Of a stretch of 64,000 nt of DNA, positions 54,490 to 62,875 are shown in pieces. Under the pieces are notes generated by a model. The model saw nothing but the letters and a program-made list of their open reading frames with translations. It was not told the origin of the DNA and did no database searches. Position 1 is the first letter of the stretch, and the number at the start of each line of letters is the position of its first letter. A program made the position numbers and the translations under genes. Origin of the DNA: WHSO01 sp963732875. GTDB taxonomy: Bacteria > Pseudomonadota > Alphaproteobacteria > SMXQ01. The stretch is taken from NCBI GenBank assembly GCA_963732875.1, contig CAVTBD010000002.1, positions 558,001 through 622,000 of the forward strand. The letters run 5' to 3'.

Positions 54490-55302
54490 TTACCCCTTGG
54501 CGAGGATCACGTCGGTGACGAACTTCACCCCCGGATAAGCGAGCGTGAGGAACAGATAAGCCAGCAACACGAGTTGCGCGGCGCGGCGGCCGGCGAGGCC
54601 GCTCAGACGGTCGGCCACGATCAGCGCGACGATCACCGCGAAGGCGGCGAGCGCGAACACTGTCTTGTGGCTCCACACCATGACATGGCCGGTCTCGCGC
54701 CATTCGATCACCATGCCGCTCGCAAGCCCAAGACCGAGCACCACGGCGGCGGCGGTCATCAGCACGCGCTGCAGGCGCTCGCTGTCGGCGACCGCCGGCA
54801 ACACGGCGGTCAGGCGCGTCGGGCGCCGCGCCTTGAGCGCACGCTCCTGGGCGAACACGGCCATGCCGGCGACCGCGGCCAGCGTGAACAGCGCGTAGGT
54901 CGCGACCGAGACGACGATATGCACGCCGAGCCAGGCCGCCGGCGCATCCGCCGCCATCGGCCGCCCCGGCGCGTGGGCCCAGATGGTGGCGATGACGCCG
55001 AGCAGCAGCAGGTACGGCGCCAACAGGGCATCGAGGCGGGCCAGCGACGGGCACACGGCCGCCCCGGCGGCGAACAGCACCAGCGTCGCCGCCACCGTGA
55101 TCCACAGCGCCGGCGCGAGGCCGGAGCGCCAGCCGGCGGCGAAATCGAGCCATACCAGGAGCCCCGTTCCCGCCAGCGCCACCGCCACCAGCGCCCAGAA
55201 GCGCACGCCCCGGGAGGCGACTTCCGGAGCCGCCAGCAGGGGCGATGCGGCAAGGGCGAAAAGCGCGGCGAGCGCGGCGAAATTGACGATCAGGGTCTGC
55301 AT
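54490..55302 (-). CDS. cytochrome c assembly protein, CcsA/YpjD type
   Basis: A 270-residue protein with about eight membrane helices. WLGVHIVVSVATYALFTLAA and the later GMVIEWRETGHVMVWSHKTVF contain the conserved His residues and the WSHKTVF signature of the CcsA/HemX branch of heme handling proteins. It likely binds or moves heme in cytochrome c maturation. It lies divergently from ispDF with a gap of about 120 bp. Confidence 0.83.
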   Translation of the reverse strand: MQTLIVNFAALAALFALAASPLLAAPEVASRGVRFWALVAVALAGTGLLVWLDFAAGWRSGLAPALWITVAATLVLFAAGAAVCPSLARLDALLAPYLLLLGVIATIWAHAPGRPMAADAPAAWLGVHIVVSVATYALFTLAAVAGMAVFAQERALKARRPTRLTAVLPAVADSERLQRVLMTAAAVVLGLGLASGMVIEWRETGHVMVWSHKTVFALAAFAVIVALIVADRLSGLAGRRAAQLVLLAYLFLTLAYPGVKFVTDVILAKG

Positions 55303-55420
55303 GCGCGGCGGAGTATATCACCGCCCCCCAAGACGCAAGCCCCGGTTTCGGATGCGTGTGGAGACGCTTGGCAGGGCGGGCCGCCGCGATTACCCTCCGC
55401 CCGATGGTGGGACACGGCAC

Positions 55421-56624
55421 ATGAGCGCGGCGCGGCAGGACTGCATCGCCCTGATCGCCGCCGCCGGGCGCGGCACCCGGTTCGGCGCGCGCTGGGACGC
55501 GCCCAAGCAGTATCTTCCGCTCGCCGGGACCAGCGTGCTGCGCCATGCCGTCCAGGCCTTCGCCGGGCATCCGAGCGTCGGTGGCGTGCGCGTCGTCATC
55601 CACGGTGACGACCGCGCGCACTACGAGGCGGCCACGGCCGGTCTCGACCTGATGGCCCCGGTCGTCGGCGGCGCGAACTCGGCGCGATTCGGTGCGCCTC
55701 GGTCTTGAGAGCCTTGCCGACTCCCCACCCGTCAAGGTGCTGATCCACGACGCCGCGCGGCCGCTCGCCGACCGCGCCCTGATCGGCCGCGTCATCGACG
55801 CGCTCGATGCCGGCGACGGCGCGGTACCGTCGCTGCCGGTCGCCGATACCCTCAAGCTCGCCACTGGCGGCATCGTCACCGGTACCATGCCGCGCGAGAA
55901 CGTGTTCCGCGCCCAGACGCCCCAAGGCTTCGGTTTTGCGGCGATTCTCGAGGCGCACCGGCTGGCCGCGAAGCAGTCGGGCCACGATTTCACCGACGAC
56001 GCCGCGATCGCCGAATTCGCGGGGATCGAGGTCACGCTGGTTCCGGGCTCCGAAGCCAATCTCAAGATCACCACGGACGACGATCTCGCCCGTGCCGAGG
56101 CACTGCTGGCGGCCGCCACCGAATACCGCACCGGCCATGGCTTCGACGTGCACGCGTTCGATCCCGGCAAGCCGGGCCCGGTGCGCCTGTGCGGCGTGGA
56201 CGTGCCGTACGCGCGCGGTCTTACCGGCCATTCCGACGCCGATGCGGGGCTGCACGCACTGACCGACGCGCTGCTCGGTGCGGTCGCTGCCGGCGACATC
56301 GGCAGCCATTTCCCGCCCTCCGATCCGAAGTGGAGGGGTGCGGATTCGGGAATCTTCCTGGCCCATGCGGCCAAGCTGGTGCACGCGGCGGGCGGGCGCA
56401 TCGTCCACGCCGACATCACCGTGATCTGCGAGATGCCCAAGGTCGGCCCGTACCGGAACGCCATGCGCGCGCGCATCGCCGCCATCCTCGGCGTCGAGCC
56501 CACGCGTGTCAGCGTCAAGGCGACCACCACCGAGAAGCTCGGCGCGCTCGGCCGTGGCGAGGGCCTCGCCGCCGAGGCCGTGGCGACCGTCGCGCTGGCA
56601 CGCCCTGCCGGGGGCGCGGCATAG
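55421..56624 (+). pseudogene. ispDF: IspDF fused isoprenoid enzyme with one apparent +1 frameshift
   Basis: The N-terminus (IALIAAAGRGTRFGARWDAP, PKQYLPLAGTSVLRHAV) is the IspD cytidylyltransferase domain and is in one frame until GGANSAR. The rest of IspD (SVRLGLESLADSPPVKVLIHD) and the IspF domain (GHGFDVHAFDPG, GHSDADAGLHALTDAL) are in another. Removing one T in ATTC at about 55688 restores a single 400-residue protein with the usual GGA-x4-SVRLGL spacing. IspDF makes two steps of the MEP isoprenoid pathway and is normally essential, so the shift is probably a sequence error. It is followed by pgpA 2 bp later. Confidence 0.85.
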
Positions 56625-56626
56625 GG

Positions 56627-57151
56627 ATGGCCGGTCCTGCGCTCAAGCCGTCCCGTGGCCTGCCGGACGGCGTATCGTTCTGGCACCCGGCGACCCTGGC
56701 CGTGACCTGGTTCGGGGTGGGCCTGCTCCCCAAGGTGCCCGGCACCTGGGGCTCGCTCGCGGCGCTGCCGCTGGCCTGGTTCGTGGCCGAGCGCTACGGC
56801 CCCTGGGCCGTGATCGCGTTCGGCGGCGCCCTGTTCGCGCTCGGCATGTGGGGCGCGACGGTCTACCTGCGCAAAAGCCGCACCCAGGACCCGGGCGAGA
56901 TCGTGATCGACGAGGTTGCCGCGCAGGTGCTGGCCTGCGCGCCGGCCGGTCTCGACCCGGTCGCCTTCTCCCTCGCCTTCGTCCTGTTCCGGGTGTTCGA
57001 CATCATGAAGCCCTGGCCAATCAACGTCCTGGAACGGAAGCTGCCGGGCGCGCTCGGCGTCATGGCCGACGACGTCGCCGCGGCGCTGTATGCTGCGGCG
57101 ATGGTCGAGATCTATTTCGTGGTGCTGGGACACCCCCATGGCTTCGTCTGA
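56627..57151 (+). CDS. pgpA: phosphatidylglycerophosphatase A
   Basis: A 174-residue membrane phosphatase with the PgpA signatures GVGLLPKVPGTWGSLAAL near the N-terminus, IVIDEVAAQVLAC and FRVFDIMKPWPI in the middle, and a short C-terminal GVMADDVAA. It removes the phosphate from phosphatidylglycerophosphate to give phosphatidylglycerol. Its ATG follows the ispDF stop, and its end overlaps cinA by 14 bp. Confidence 0.93.
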   Translation: MAGPALKPSRGLPDGVSFWHPATLAVTWFGVGLLPKVPGTWGSLAALPLAWFVAERYGPWAVIAFGGALFALGMWGATVYLRKSRTQDPGEIVIDEVAAQVLACAPAGLDPVAFSLAFVLFRVFDIMKPWPINVLERKLPGALGVMADDVAAALYAAAMVEIYFVVLGHPHGFV

Positions 57152-57653
57152 GCGCTACTTCTCCGACCGGGCGCTGGCGCTGGCGCGCGAGGTGGTGACA
57201 ACGGCCGAAAACGCGGGCGTCACCATCGCCACGGCGGAATCATGCACCGGTGGGCTGATCGCCGCCTGCCTGACCGAGGTGCCGGGCGCCTCCCACGTAT
57301 TCACGCGCGGCCTCGTCACCTACGCCAACGAGGCCAAGCACGAGCTCCTCGGCGTGCCTGACGACCTGTTCTTCTCGGTCGGCGCGGTCAGCGAGGAGGT
57401 CGCGCGCGCCATGGCGGAAGGCGCGCTCGGCGCCGCGAAGGCCGACATTGCGGTCGCCGTCACCGGGATCGCCGGACCGGGCGGCGGCACCGAGGCCAAG
57501 CCGGTCGGCCTCGTGCACATGGCGGCTGCCCGCACCGGCGCCACGACCCTGCACCGGCGGGAGGTCTTCAAGGGCGACCGCGCCGCCGTCCGCGCCGGCG
57601 CGGTGGAGGCGGCGCTCGTGCTCCTGTTGCGTCGCGCGGTCGAGAAAGACTAA
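57138..57653 (+). CDS. cinA: CinA-family nicotinamide-nucleotide amidase
   Basis: A 171-residue single-domain CinA C-terminal protein. TIATAESCTGGLIAACLTEVPGAS is the family signature, and VAVTGIAGPGGGTEAKPVGLV the other. It deamidates nicotinamide mononucleotide to nicotinate mononucleotide in the pyridine nucleotide cycle. The N-terminal MoCF-like domain of longer CinA proteins is absent, as in the PncC form. It overlaps pgpA. Confidence 0.92.
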   Translation: MASSERYFSDRALALAREVVTTAENAGVTIATAESCTGGLIAACLTEVPGASHVFTRGLVTYANEAKHELLGVPDDLFFSVGAVSEEVARAMAEGALGAAKADIAVAVTGIAGPGGGTEAKPVGLVHMAAARTGATTLHRREVFKGDRAAVRAGAVEAALVLLLRRAVEKD

Positions 57654-57691
57654 AACCTCCCGGCGCCCGCCAACAATTAGGACCCCTTCCC

Positions 57692-58408
57692 ATGATCCGG
57701 CTCCAGGCCCCGCCGCCGCTCCCGGTCGGCTACCGCGTCACGCTTCGCAACCTGATCGGCATCACGTTCCTTGCCGTGCTGGTGTTCGTCGTGCTCGGCG
57801 TGATTGTGGTGCAGCTCGATCCGACGATCTTCAAGCCGACCCGCAATCGCGCAGAATCCCTGCTGTGGTTCTCGCTCCTGCTGGCGACCGGCATCTTCAC
57901 GGCGACCGGCTACGTGCTCGCCTGGCGCACGCCGGAACGCTGGGGCATCGTCGGCATGGTCCGCCCGCACCCGCGCTGGATCCTGATCGCGCTCGCCACC
58001 GGCGCCGCGCTGTTCTTCGTCGGCGAGCGGGTCGACGCCCTGTCCCATTTCGGCATCGCCGCCGACCTCAAGACCGAGTACGGCACCGCCATCTCGACCC
58101 AGATCGGCCTGATCCTGCTGCTGGCGGCACGTGGGGTGGTGCTGCCGGTGGCGTTCGAGATCTATTTCCGCGGCGTGCTGTTCAACTTCCTCGCCAACCG
58201 TTTCGGCGTGGAAATCAGCCTGCTGGTCTCCTCGATCGCGTTCGCCGGCCTGTTCTTCCAGCCCCACCTGCCGGTCTCCATGGCTTACGGCTTCATCTAC
58301 GGCATCGCCTATGGGCTCCTGTTCCTGCGCTCGGGCACGCTGTGGACCGCCATCGTCGCCAACGGCGCCGTCGGCGCCCTGATGGTGGCGAAGGCGGCGT
58401 GGGGATGA
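57692..58408 (+). CDS. CPBP-type intramembrane protein, partly degenerate motifs
   Basis: A 238-residue protein with about seven hydrophobic segments. The CPBP/Abi motif EExxxR appears as FEIYFR, lacking the first Glu; FFQPH fits FxxxH; and the last motif normally HxxxN reads AIVAN. Such degenerate members may be inactive as proteases. Possible roles include prenyl endopeptidase or immunity-like function, but none is shown. It overlaps the following DMT gene (ATGA), suggesting an operon. Confidence 0.65.
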   Translation: MIRLQAPPPLPVGYRVTLRNLIGITFLAVLVFVVLGVIVVQLDPTIFKPTRNRAESLLWFSLLLATGIFTATGYVLAWRTPERWGIVGMVRPHPRWILIALATGAALFFVGERVDALSHFGIAADLKTEYGTAISTQIGLILLLAARGVVLPVAFEIYFRGVLFNFLANRFGVEISLLVSSIAFAGLFFQPHLPVSMAYGFIYGIAYGLLFLRSGTLWTAIVANGAVGALMVAKAAWG

Positions 58409-59313
58409 TCGATCTCGTCCGTACCCGCTGGGGACGCCTGTCACCGAACATCCGCGGCGCCTGCTTCGTCGTCGTCGGGGCGTTCTTCCTGATCTGCATG
58501 GCGTCCCTGGTGAAGCACCTGGGCCAGCGCCTACCGTCGTTCGAGGTGCTGTTCTGCCGCTTCTTCGCGGGCTTCCTGGTGATCCTGCCGGTGGCCTGGC
58601 GTATCGGCTTCGGCGTGCTCAAAACCAGGCGTATCCACATGCACGCCCTGCGTGGCTTCGTCGGCTTCATGGGCAACATGTGCTTCTTCTTTGCCCTGGT
58701 TCACATGGTGCTCGGCGACGCTGTCACGATCCAGTTTTCGCGGCCGATCATCATGGTGGCGATCGCCGCTCTTGCATTGCGCGAAAATGTCGGCTGGCGC
58801 CGCACTCTGGTGGCCGTGGTGGGGTTTTCCGGAGTCATCATGATCACGCGGCCGTTCGGCGCGGGATTCCAGCCTTGGGCCATCGTGGCCTTCGGCGGTA
58901 CGCTCTTCAGTACGCTGGTGGTACTGACCATCAAACTGCTCTCGCGCACCGAGTCGACCATCACCATCATGTTCTACTTCGCCGCGTTCACCTCCCTGTT
59001 CGCGTTCATCCCGGCGCTGTTCGTATGGGTGACGCCGACGCCCGAAGAGCTCGCCCTGCTGGTGGTCACGGGCGCGCTCGGCATCCTCGGCCAGTCCATG
59101 TTCACCCACGGCGTCGGGCTCGGCGACACCAGCTTCGTGATGCCGTTCGACTATCTCCGGATCGTCTATTCCTTCGTGATCGGAATCCTGTTCTTCGCCG
59201 AGATTCCGGGAACCTGGAGCCTTGCCGGGGCCGCCGTCATCATCGTGTCGAGCATCTATCTGGTGCGCGCCGAGGCACGCCGGAAAAGCCGCGAAATGGC
59301 TGCTGCGGCCTGA
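58405..59313 (+). CDS. EamA/DMT-family transporter
   Basis: A 302-residue protein with ten hydrophobic segments in two repeats of five, the EamA pattern. Each half has a hydrophobic end such as VAVVGFSGVIMITRPFG and AGAAVIIVSSIYLVRAEAR. It is probably an inner-membrane exporter or importer of a small metabolite; the substrate is unknown. The ATG overlaps the previous stop. Confidence 0.87.
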   Translation: MIDLVRTRWGRLSPNIRGACFVVVGAFFLICMASLVKHLGQRLPSFEVLFCRFFAGFLVILPVAWRIGFGVLKTRRIHMHALRGFVGFMGNMCFFFALVHMVLGDAVTIQFSRPIIMVAIAALALRENVGWRRTLVAVVGFSGVIMITRPFGAGFQPWAIVAFGGTLFSTLVVLTIKLLSRTESTITIMFYFAAFTSLFAFIPALFVWVTPTPEELALLVVTGALGILGQSMFTHGVGLGDTSFVMPFDYLRIVYSFVIGILFFAEIPGTWSLAGAAVIIVSSIYLVRAEARRKSREMAAAA

Positions 59314-59401
59314 CGCGGTCCCACTGCCTTTAACGGCCTCCTCCGCGCCCCATATATGGGGCGATGCCGGTTCCGGCGAACCAATCCACAGGAGGGAGAC
59401 C

Positions 59402-60064
59402 ATGACACTGCAGATCGGCCAGACCGCGCCCGATTTCGAAGCGGAAACCACCGAGGGCAAGATCCGGTTCCACGACTGGATCGGCGATTCCTATGCCGTC
59501 CTGTTCTCGCACCCGAAGGACTTCACGCCCGTGTGCTCCACGGAGCTCGGCTACATGGCAAAGCTGAAGCCCGAGTTCGACAAGCGCAACACCAAGATCA
59601 TCGGGCTTTCGGTCGATCCGGTCGGCGACCACAAGCGCTGGTCCGACGACATCAAGGCGATTACCGGGCAGGTACCCAACTATCCGATCATCGGCGACTC
59701 CGACCTCAAGGTCTCCAAGCTCTACGGCATGCTGCCCGCCGGCGCGGGCGATTCGTCCAAGGGCCGTACCGCCGCCGACAACCAGACCGTGCGCAACGTG
59801 TTCGTGATCGGCCCCGACAAGAAGGTGAAGCTCGTCCTGGTCTATCCCATGAGCACGGGCCGCAACTTCGATGAGATCCTGCGGGCGCTCGATTCGATCC
59901 AGCTCACCGCGAAGCACCAGGTCGCCACCCCGGTCAACTGGAAGCAGGGCGAGAAGGTCATCATCGCGCCCGCCGTCTCCGACGAGGACGCGAAGAAGAA
60001 ATACCCCTCGGGCTGGACCGCCCCCCGCCCCTACATCCGCTACGTCGACCAGCCTCGCGGCTGA
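59402..60064 (+). CDS. 1-Cys peroxiredoxin
   Basis: A 220-residue peroxiredoxin of the Prx6 group. The peroxidatic site is SHPKDFTPVCSTELG (Cys45), and the long C-terminal extension (PAVSDEDAKKKYPSGWTAPRPYIRYV) is typical of 1-Cys enzymes. No resolving cysteine is present. It reduces hydroperoxides in the cytoplasm. A strong GGAGGGAG site precedes the ATG, and a hairpin terminator follows. Confidence 0.94.
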   Translation: MTLQIGQTAPDFEAETTEGKIRFHDWIGDSYAVLFSHPKDFTPVCSTELGYMAKLKPEFDKRNTKIIGLSVDPVGDHKRWSDDIKAITGQVPNYPIIGDSDLKVSKLYGMLPAGAGDSSKGRTAADNQTVRNVFVIGPDKKVKLVLVYPMSTGRNFDEILRALDSIQLTAKHQVATPVNWKQGEKVIIAPAVSDEDAKKKYPSGWTAPRPYIRYVDQPRG

Positions 60065-60081
60065 GACGCAGGGCACGAGCA

Positions 60082-60114
60082 GCGAAAAGGCCGCCCCCGG
60101 GGGCGCCTTTTCGC
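60082..60114 (+). terminator. terminator of the peroxiredoxin gene
   Basis: A long stem (GCGAAAAGGC and G-rich continuation / complementary arm ending GCCTTTTCGC) with one bulged base lies 17 bp after the stop. A TTTT within the right arm acts as the U-tract in the plus direction. Confidence 0.75.
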
Positions 60115-60243
60115 CTGTGGTCGACGTCGTCACGAAATTTTGAGCGCCTTTTCCGACGTCCCTCTTGACCGCTCCCGCCCGGCGGGGCCCAATTCCCCGT
60201 CAGTCCGGTATTTTGCCAACGAATCCACCGAGGGAAAAAGAAC

Positions 60244-60891
60244 ATGACACTTACCAGGACCCTGCAGGGAGTGGCGGTTGCGACCGCCGTTATCATCGGG
60301 ATGTCGGTCGCCGGCTCGGCCATGGCCAGCGACATCGTCAAGGACTGGAAGATGGCCAAGATGCCGAAGGCGCCGAAGCTCAAGAAAGTGACGGTGAGCC
60401 CGAAGGACACCGCGCTGGTGGTGATGGACCTCCAGACCAACAGCTGCAACGAGAAGCGCCGGCCGCGCTGCCTCGAGACCATCGCCGCCGTGAAGTCGCT
60501 GCTCGACCGCGCCCGCTCGCATCACCTGCCGGTGGTCTATTCGATCACCACCTCGGGCAAGGTCGACATGATCCTCAAGGACATCAAGCCGATGTCGAGC
60601 GAGCCCCACGTCCAGGCCAGCGTCGACAAGTTCTACGGCACCGACCTCGACAAGATCCTCAAGGGCAAGGGCATCAAGAAGGTGATCCTGGTCGGCACCG
60701 CCGCCGAGGGCGCCGTGCTCGGCACCGCCACCGGCGCGGCCCAGCGCGGCTACAAGGTGATCGTGCCGGTCGACGGCATGTCGTCGTCGAGCCCGTACTA
60801 CGAGCAGTTCACGGCGATCTACCTGATCAAGTCGCCGGGCACGGGCAAGAAGACCACGCTGACCCGCACGGACATGATCCAGATCAAGTAG
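60244..60891 (+). CDS. exported isochorismatase-like protein lacking catalytic Cys
   Basis: A 215-residue cysteine-hydrolase-fold protein with a signal peptide (LQGVAVATAVIIGMSVAGSA, cleavage after AMA). The catalytic Asp62 (VVMDLQTN) and Lys129 (VDKFYGTDL) are present, but the cysteine usually found in GVxTNxCVEST is Ala157 (TAAEGAVLGTA). It is thus probably not a hydrolase of the usual kind and may be a binding protein or have another chemistry. Export is also rare for this family. No operon partner is visible; its 3' end overlaps the convergent DUF188 gene by 8 bp. Confidence 0.82.
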   Translation: MTLTRTLQGVAVATAVIIGMSVAGSAMASDIVKDWKMAKMPKAPKLKKVTVSPKDTALVVMDLQTNSCNEKRRPRCLETIAAVKSLLDRARSHHLPVVYSITTSGKVDMILKDIKPMSSEPHVQASVDKFYGTDLDKILKGKGIKKVILVGTAAEGAVLGTATGAAQRGYKVIVPVDGMSSSSPYYEQFTAIYLIKSPGTGKKTTLTRTDMIQIK

Positions 60892-61342
60892 CGGCGCGGC
60901 GGAGCGCCTGCACGGCGTTCTCCATCGCATCGAGAAAGCGCGACCGGTCCTGCCGCGAGAAGGCGGGACCGGCGCCCGAGATCTCCCCGGTATCGCGCAG
61001 GTGCGCCATCAGCTCGCGCATAGCGAGCGCGTTGCCGATGCCCGATTCCGTGAACGGCTTGCCGGTGGGACCAATGACGCGGGCACCCTTTTCGAGGCAG
61101 CGCGCGGCGAGCGGAATATCGGCCGTCACGGCGATGTCGCCCGCGCCGATGTGATCGGCGATCCAGTCGTCGGCGGCATCGAGCCCGTCACCGACCACGA
61201 CGCGGGTGATCATGGGATCGACGCCGCCCGCCCGCAGCCAAGTGTTGGCGACCATGTGGACGCGCAAGCCATGGCGCACGGCCACGCGCAGCACCTCGTC
61301 CTTGACGGGACATGCATCGCCGTCGACGTAGATTTCAAACAC
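60884..61342 (-). CDS. YaiI/YqxD-family protein (DUF188)
   Basis: A 152-residue protein with the family motifs IYVDGDACPVKDEVLRVA at the start, DIAVTADIPLAARCLEKGA in the middle and the C-terminal GAGPAFSRQDRSRFL. It belongs to the PIN-like fold; a nuclease role is suspected for the family but not proven. It overlaps the RatA-like gene by 8 bp, suggesting co-translation. Confidence 0.9.
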   Translation of the reverse strand: MFEIYVDGDACPVKDEVLRVAVRHGLRVHMVANTWLRAGGVDPMITRVVVGDGLDAADDWIADHIGAGDIAVTADIPLAARCLEKGARVIGPTGKPFTESGIGNALAMRELMAHLRDTGEISGAGPAFSRQDRSRFLDAMENAVQALRRAAT

Positions 61343-61784
61343 TGGGAGCGCCGTAAAGCTTGCCGGCGCGCTTCTCGAACGCCGAGATCATGCGCCTCGA
61401 GGCGTCGTCGAAGAACGCGCCCATCATCTTTTCCAGCAGCATCGAACGAAACTCGAAGGCGACATGGAACTCGAGCCGCGTGCCCTGCCCTTCGGGCACG
61501 AACATCCAGTGGTTCTCCATGGTGCGCATGGGGCCCTTGACGTATTCGACGTCGATGCGCGGCGGGTCGGCGTTTTCCGACAGAGTCACCTTCGAGGTGA
61601 AGGTCTCGCGGAAGATGCGGGTGCCGACGACCAGGTCGGCCATCACCACGTCGCCCTCGCGCGGCTGCACGCGGGCACCGAGGCACCATGGCAGGAATTC
61701 GGGGTATTTCGCGACGTCGGCGACCAGGTCGAACAGCTGCTTCGGCGCATAGGGCAGGACGCGCGTGTCGTCGAAGCGGTGCAT
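61335..61784 (-). CDS. COQ10/RatA-family START-domain protein
   Basis: A 149-residue SRPBCC protein. RVLPYAPKQLFDLVADVAKYPEFLPWC and the ETFTSKVTLSENADPPRIDVEYV strand are the hallmark, as is FRSMLLEKMMGAFFDDASRRMISAFEKRA. It is related to COQ10, a ubiquinone-binding chaperone, and to RatA, described as an inhibitor of ribosomal subunit association. In alphaproteobacteria beside lipA, a quinone chaperone role is more plausible. It starts 10 bp downstream of the lipA stop. Confidence 0.9.
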   Translation of the reverse strand: MHRFDDTRVLPYAPKQLFDLVADVAKYPEFLPWCLGARVQPREGDVVMADLVVGTRIFRETFTSKVTLSENADPPRIDVEYVKGPMRTMENHWMFVPEGQGTRLEFHVAFEFRSMLLEKMMGAFFDDASRRMISAFEKRAGKLYGAPSV

Positions 61785-61794
61785 CGGCTTCGGA

Positions 61795-62721
61795 CTAGCG
61801 TCCCTTGGCTAGCTTTTCCTCACGCGCGGCGCGCAGCCGGGCGAAGTCCTCCGCCGCGAAGTAGCTCGAGCGCGTGAGCGGCGAGGAAGACACCAGCAGG
61901 AAGCCCTTGCTTCGGGCGACGCGGGCGTAGTCGGCGAACTCGTCGGGCGTGACGAAGCGGTCGACCGCGATGTGGCGCTGCGTCGGCTGCAGGTACTGGC
62001 CGATGGTGAGGAAGTCCACGTCCGCGGCGCGCAGGTCGTCCATCACCTGGTGCACCTCGGCCTTGTCCTCACCGAGGCCGGCCATCAGGCCGGACTTGGT
62101 GAATATCGAGGGATCGAGCTGCTTGACCCGGTCGAGCAGTTTGAGCGAATGGAAGTAGCGCGCGCCCGGCCGCACGGTGGTGTAGAGGCGCGGCACGGTC
62201 TCGAGGTTGTGGTTGTAGACGTCGGGCTTCGCCTCCACCACCGCCTCGATGGCCCCCTCCTTGCGCAGGAAGTCGGGCGTCAGCACCTCGATGGTGGTGG
62301 CGGGCGAGGTCTCGCGGATGCGCCGGATGCACTTCACGAACTGCGCCGCGCCGCCGTCGTCGAGATCGTCGCGATCGACCGAGGTGATCACCACGTGCTC
62401 GAGCTTGAGTTCCGCCACCGCGGTCGCGAGGTGCTCGGGTTCCAGGGGATCGACGATGGTCGGCTTGCCGGTCTTGACGTTGCAGAAGGCGCAGGCGCGC
62501 GTGCAGGTGTCGCCCAGGATCATCACCGTGGCGTGGCCCTTGGACCAGCACTCGCCGATGTTGGGACAGGCCGCCTCCTCGCACACCGTGTGCAACGCGA
62601 GCTCGCGCATCAGCCTGCGGGTCTCGTTGTACTCGGGCGAGGTCGGCGCCTTGACCCGGATCCAGGCCGGCTTGGGCTGGCGCTTGGCCTTGTCGGCATT
62701 GAGGTTGTGGACCTTGCTCAC
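61795..62721 (-). CDS. lipA: lipoyl synthase
   Basis: A 308-residue radical SAM enzyme. It contains both Fe-S motifs: the auxiliary cluster site in CEEAACPNIGEC and the radical-SAM CTRACAFC (CxxxCxxC), plus the C-terminal RSSYFAAEDF end with the Ser ligand. It inserts sulfur atoms into octanoyl groups to make lipoate for 2-oxoacid dehydrogenases. The neighbour lpdA encodes the matching E3 component. Confidence 0.95.
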   Translation of the reverse strand: MSKVHNLNADKAKRQPKPAWIRVKAPTSPEYNETRRLMRELALHTVCEEAACPNIGECWSKGHATVMILGDTCTRACAFCNVKTGKPTIVDPLEPEHLATAVAELKLEHVVITSVDRDDLDDGGAAQFVKCIRRIRETSPATTIEVLTPDFLRKEGAIEAVVEAKPDVYNHNLETVPRLYTTVRPGARYFHSLKLLDRVKQLDPSIFTKSGLMAGLGEDKAEVHQVMDDLRAADVDFLTIGQYLQPTQRHIAVDRFVTPDEFADYARVARSKGFLLVSSSPLTRSSYFAAEDFARLRAAREEKLAKGR

Positions 62722-62752
62722 GAGCGATTCCTGTTTGGACCGGCGGTGTTGC

Positions 62753-62847
62753 CCCCCTCACCCTTCCCTCTCCCCCCAATGGGGGGAGAGGGTTGTGAAG
62801 GGTTGGCGAGGCGGAACGCCGAGGTTACCCGGAACTGGGTGAGGGGG
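62753..62847. repeat. GC-rich nested palindromic repeat between lpdA and lipA
   Basis: An inner perfect 12-bp stem (62766-62777 with 62781-62792, loop AAT) lies within an outer 11-bp repeat: CCCCCTCACCC (62753-62763) and GGGTGAGGGGG (62837-62847). Similar G/C-rich 'CCCTCACCC' intergenic elements are common in alphaproteobacterial chromosomes. It fills most of the 154-bp gap and could end or process the lpdA message. Confidence 0.8.
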
Positions 62848-62875
62848 AACTCTCTGGTCGCCATCGGACTACCTG

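Noticed and set aside
54221..57139. A 972-codon minus-strand open frame across ccsA, ispDF and pgpA
   Set aside because: It contains the small 74-residue membrane frame and otherwise only composition-driven codons; conserved genes on known frames explain the region.
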